Below are positions 44,370 through 45,132 of a stretch of DNA of 45,132 nucleotides, piece after piece (within the stretch, counting starts at the first letter, position 1; each line of letters starts with the position of its first letter). The stretch is from Bacteroidales bacterium UBA5762. Lineage in GTDB: Bacteria > Bacteroidota > Bacteroidia > Bacteroidales > TTA-H9. Made by a program: the position numbers and the translations under genes. The notes beneath the pieces are model-generated. The model saw only the letters and a list, made by a program, of their open reading frames with translations, was not told the DNA's origin and did no database searches. Location: the NCBI GenBank assembly GCA_002418865.1, contig DIEY01000048.1, positions 2,599 to 47,730 of the forward strand. Reading direction: 5' to 3'.

Positions 44370-45132
44370 TTATAAGAATCTTTTAAATTTGGCCAGCCAT
44401 TGATATATCCTATTCATTCTTGACAAATAGTCTTCATACATCAAGGGCCTATACGATAAAATTTGATCGAGATCTTTCTTGTTTAATCCTAAATAATTCA
44501 GTATTTCAATATAATTTTCAGGAGGCTGATCGATTTTATCATTTTCATAGAGTTCGAGTGCATGCGCCCTTGAAATTTCATCATTTCTGACCATATTACT
44601 GTATTGACAAATTCTTCTTTCATAGCCATATATTCTATTCCTTATATAATTCGTAAAAGGTTCGGCAATACAGTCCAAGTGCCGTGAATATTCCCGTCCA
44701 TCATCTCTCCATTTTAATTCTTTCGAAATAATTTCACCCATTTCTTTATCGGATGGATTTTTTATGTAAAATAAAGGTCTTACCTCTCTGGGATAGATTC
44801 CGACTAATTTATTGAACGACAATATTAAGTCATTAAGCCATGAATATATCGTAAATTCCTTAATCTCTTTGTCATTAACTTCATGAGAACTTTTTAAAAC
44901 ATATTTGAAACGTCCAATATCTTCTATTGAATCGGGGACGAAAGAATTATCTTCTAATGGAGATGTACCGTACAACACTATTGGAACATCATATTCCAAC
45001 GAAACTTTTAAAATACTTGCTCTGGTTGCAATATCACATGCTCCACAAATATCACCAGTTCTTAGAAGCATTATCCTATATATCTTCTTCTGCAATTCTT
45101 GATCGGATTTATAAAAAATATGGTCAACTTTT
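44370..45132 (-). CDS. PP-loop ATPase, N-acetyl sugar amidotransferase-like (partial, cut by window edge)
   Basis: The C-terminal roughly 254 residues of a gene whose 5' end lies beyond the window. The frame is open without interruption to the last base, so the apparent TTG start at 45095 is not real. Features are RTGDICGACDIATR (a Cys-x2-Cys pair), VPIVLYGTSP, and a C-terminal section KWRDDGREYSRHLD, YERRICQYSNMVRNDEISRAHALEL and YLGLNKKDLDQIL. This resembles the WbpG/PseA-type amidotransferases of surface-sugar synthesis. The N-terminal SGGxDS loop is outside the window, so ATP binding is assumed. It would be co-transcribed with the metallo-hydrolase 12 bases downstream. Alternatives are other adenine-nucleotide alpha hydrolases such as tRNA-thiolation enzymes. 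Confidence 0.6.
   Translation of the reverse strand, partial: KVDHIFYKSDQELQKKIYRIMLLRTGDICGACDIATRASILKVSLEYDVPIVLYGTSPLEDNSFVPDSIEDIGRFKYVLKSSHEVNDKEIKEFTIYSWLNDLILSFNKLVGIYPREVRPLFYIKNPSDKEMGEIISKELKWRDDGREYSRHLDCIAEPFTNYIRNRIYGYERRICQYSNMVRNDEISRAHALELYENDKIDQPPENYIEILNYLGLNKKDLDQILSYRPLMYEDYLSRMNRIYQWLAKFKRFL

Overview
The window is a gene-dense, AT-rich stretch of chromosome from a member of the Bacteroidota, most likely an anaerobic Bacteroidales-type organism. The evidence is a secreted C10 protease with a type IX secretion tail, an outer-membrane beta-barrel of the CarboxypepD_reg/plug/barrel type, a DUF2723 membrane protein, a four-subunit 2-oxoacid:ferredoxin oxidoreductase, and the Bacteroidota -7 promoter box TAnnTTTG in front of many genes on both strands. 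I see no insertion sequence, prophage, CRISPR array, rRNA or obviously foreign block. This is core or near-core chromosome.

Layout. 1-7.0 kb: secreted C10 protease (-), pyridoxamine kinase (+), then an etfB-etfA-acyl-CoA dehydrogenase operon (-). 7.1-12 kb: tRNA-Thr(UGU), an orphan receiver protein, a phosphomannomutase/phosphoglucomutase and valyl-tRNA synthetase. 12-20 kb: an exported barrel-like protein, a penicillin-binding-type serine hydrolase, a tandem universal stress protein, a large outer-membrane barrel protein, and a tRNA nucleotidyltransferase with an HD domain. 20-26.3 kb: a 1049-residue TPR/PAS sensor histidine kinase and the 2-oxoacid:ferredoxin oxidoreductase operon (ferredoxin, alpha, beta, gamma). 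26.6-29.3 kb: a YbdG/MscM-type channel, a small lipoprotein and a SIMPL-domain protein. 29.5-37.4 kb: serC, a lipoprotein-like MEMO1-AMMECR1 fusion, an AddB-like Fe-S nuclease, a MurU-like nucleotidyltransferase, and an AmgK-like kinase fused to a RapZ C-terminal domain. 37.5-45.1 kb: tRNA-Gln(UUG), a DUF2723 (GT117-type) membrane protein, an APS reductase, a TlpA-like thioredoxin, a metallo-beta-lactamase-fold hydrolase, and a PP-loop ATPase cut by the window edge.

How the genes work together. The Etf/acyl-CoA dehydrogenase operon and the oxoacid:ferredoxin oxidoreductase describe electron handling from acyl-CoA and amino-acid-derived oxoacids. The kinase-RapZ fusion with its MurU neighbour looks like the AmgK/MurU route that returns MurNAc to UDP-MurNAc, with an amino-sugar sensing domain attached to the kinase. 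That pair, and the MEMO1-AMMECR1 fusion that appears to be exported, are the two most interesting loci. Several genes have probable starts downstream of the longest reading frame because a -7 box lies at or inside the apparent N-terminus.
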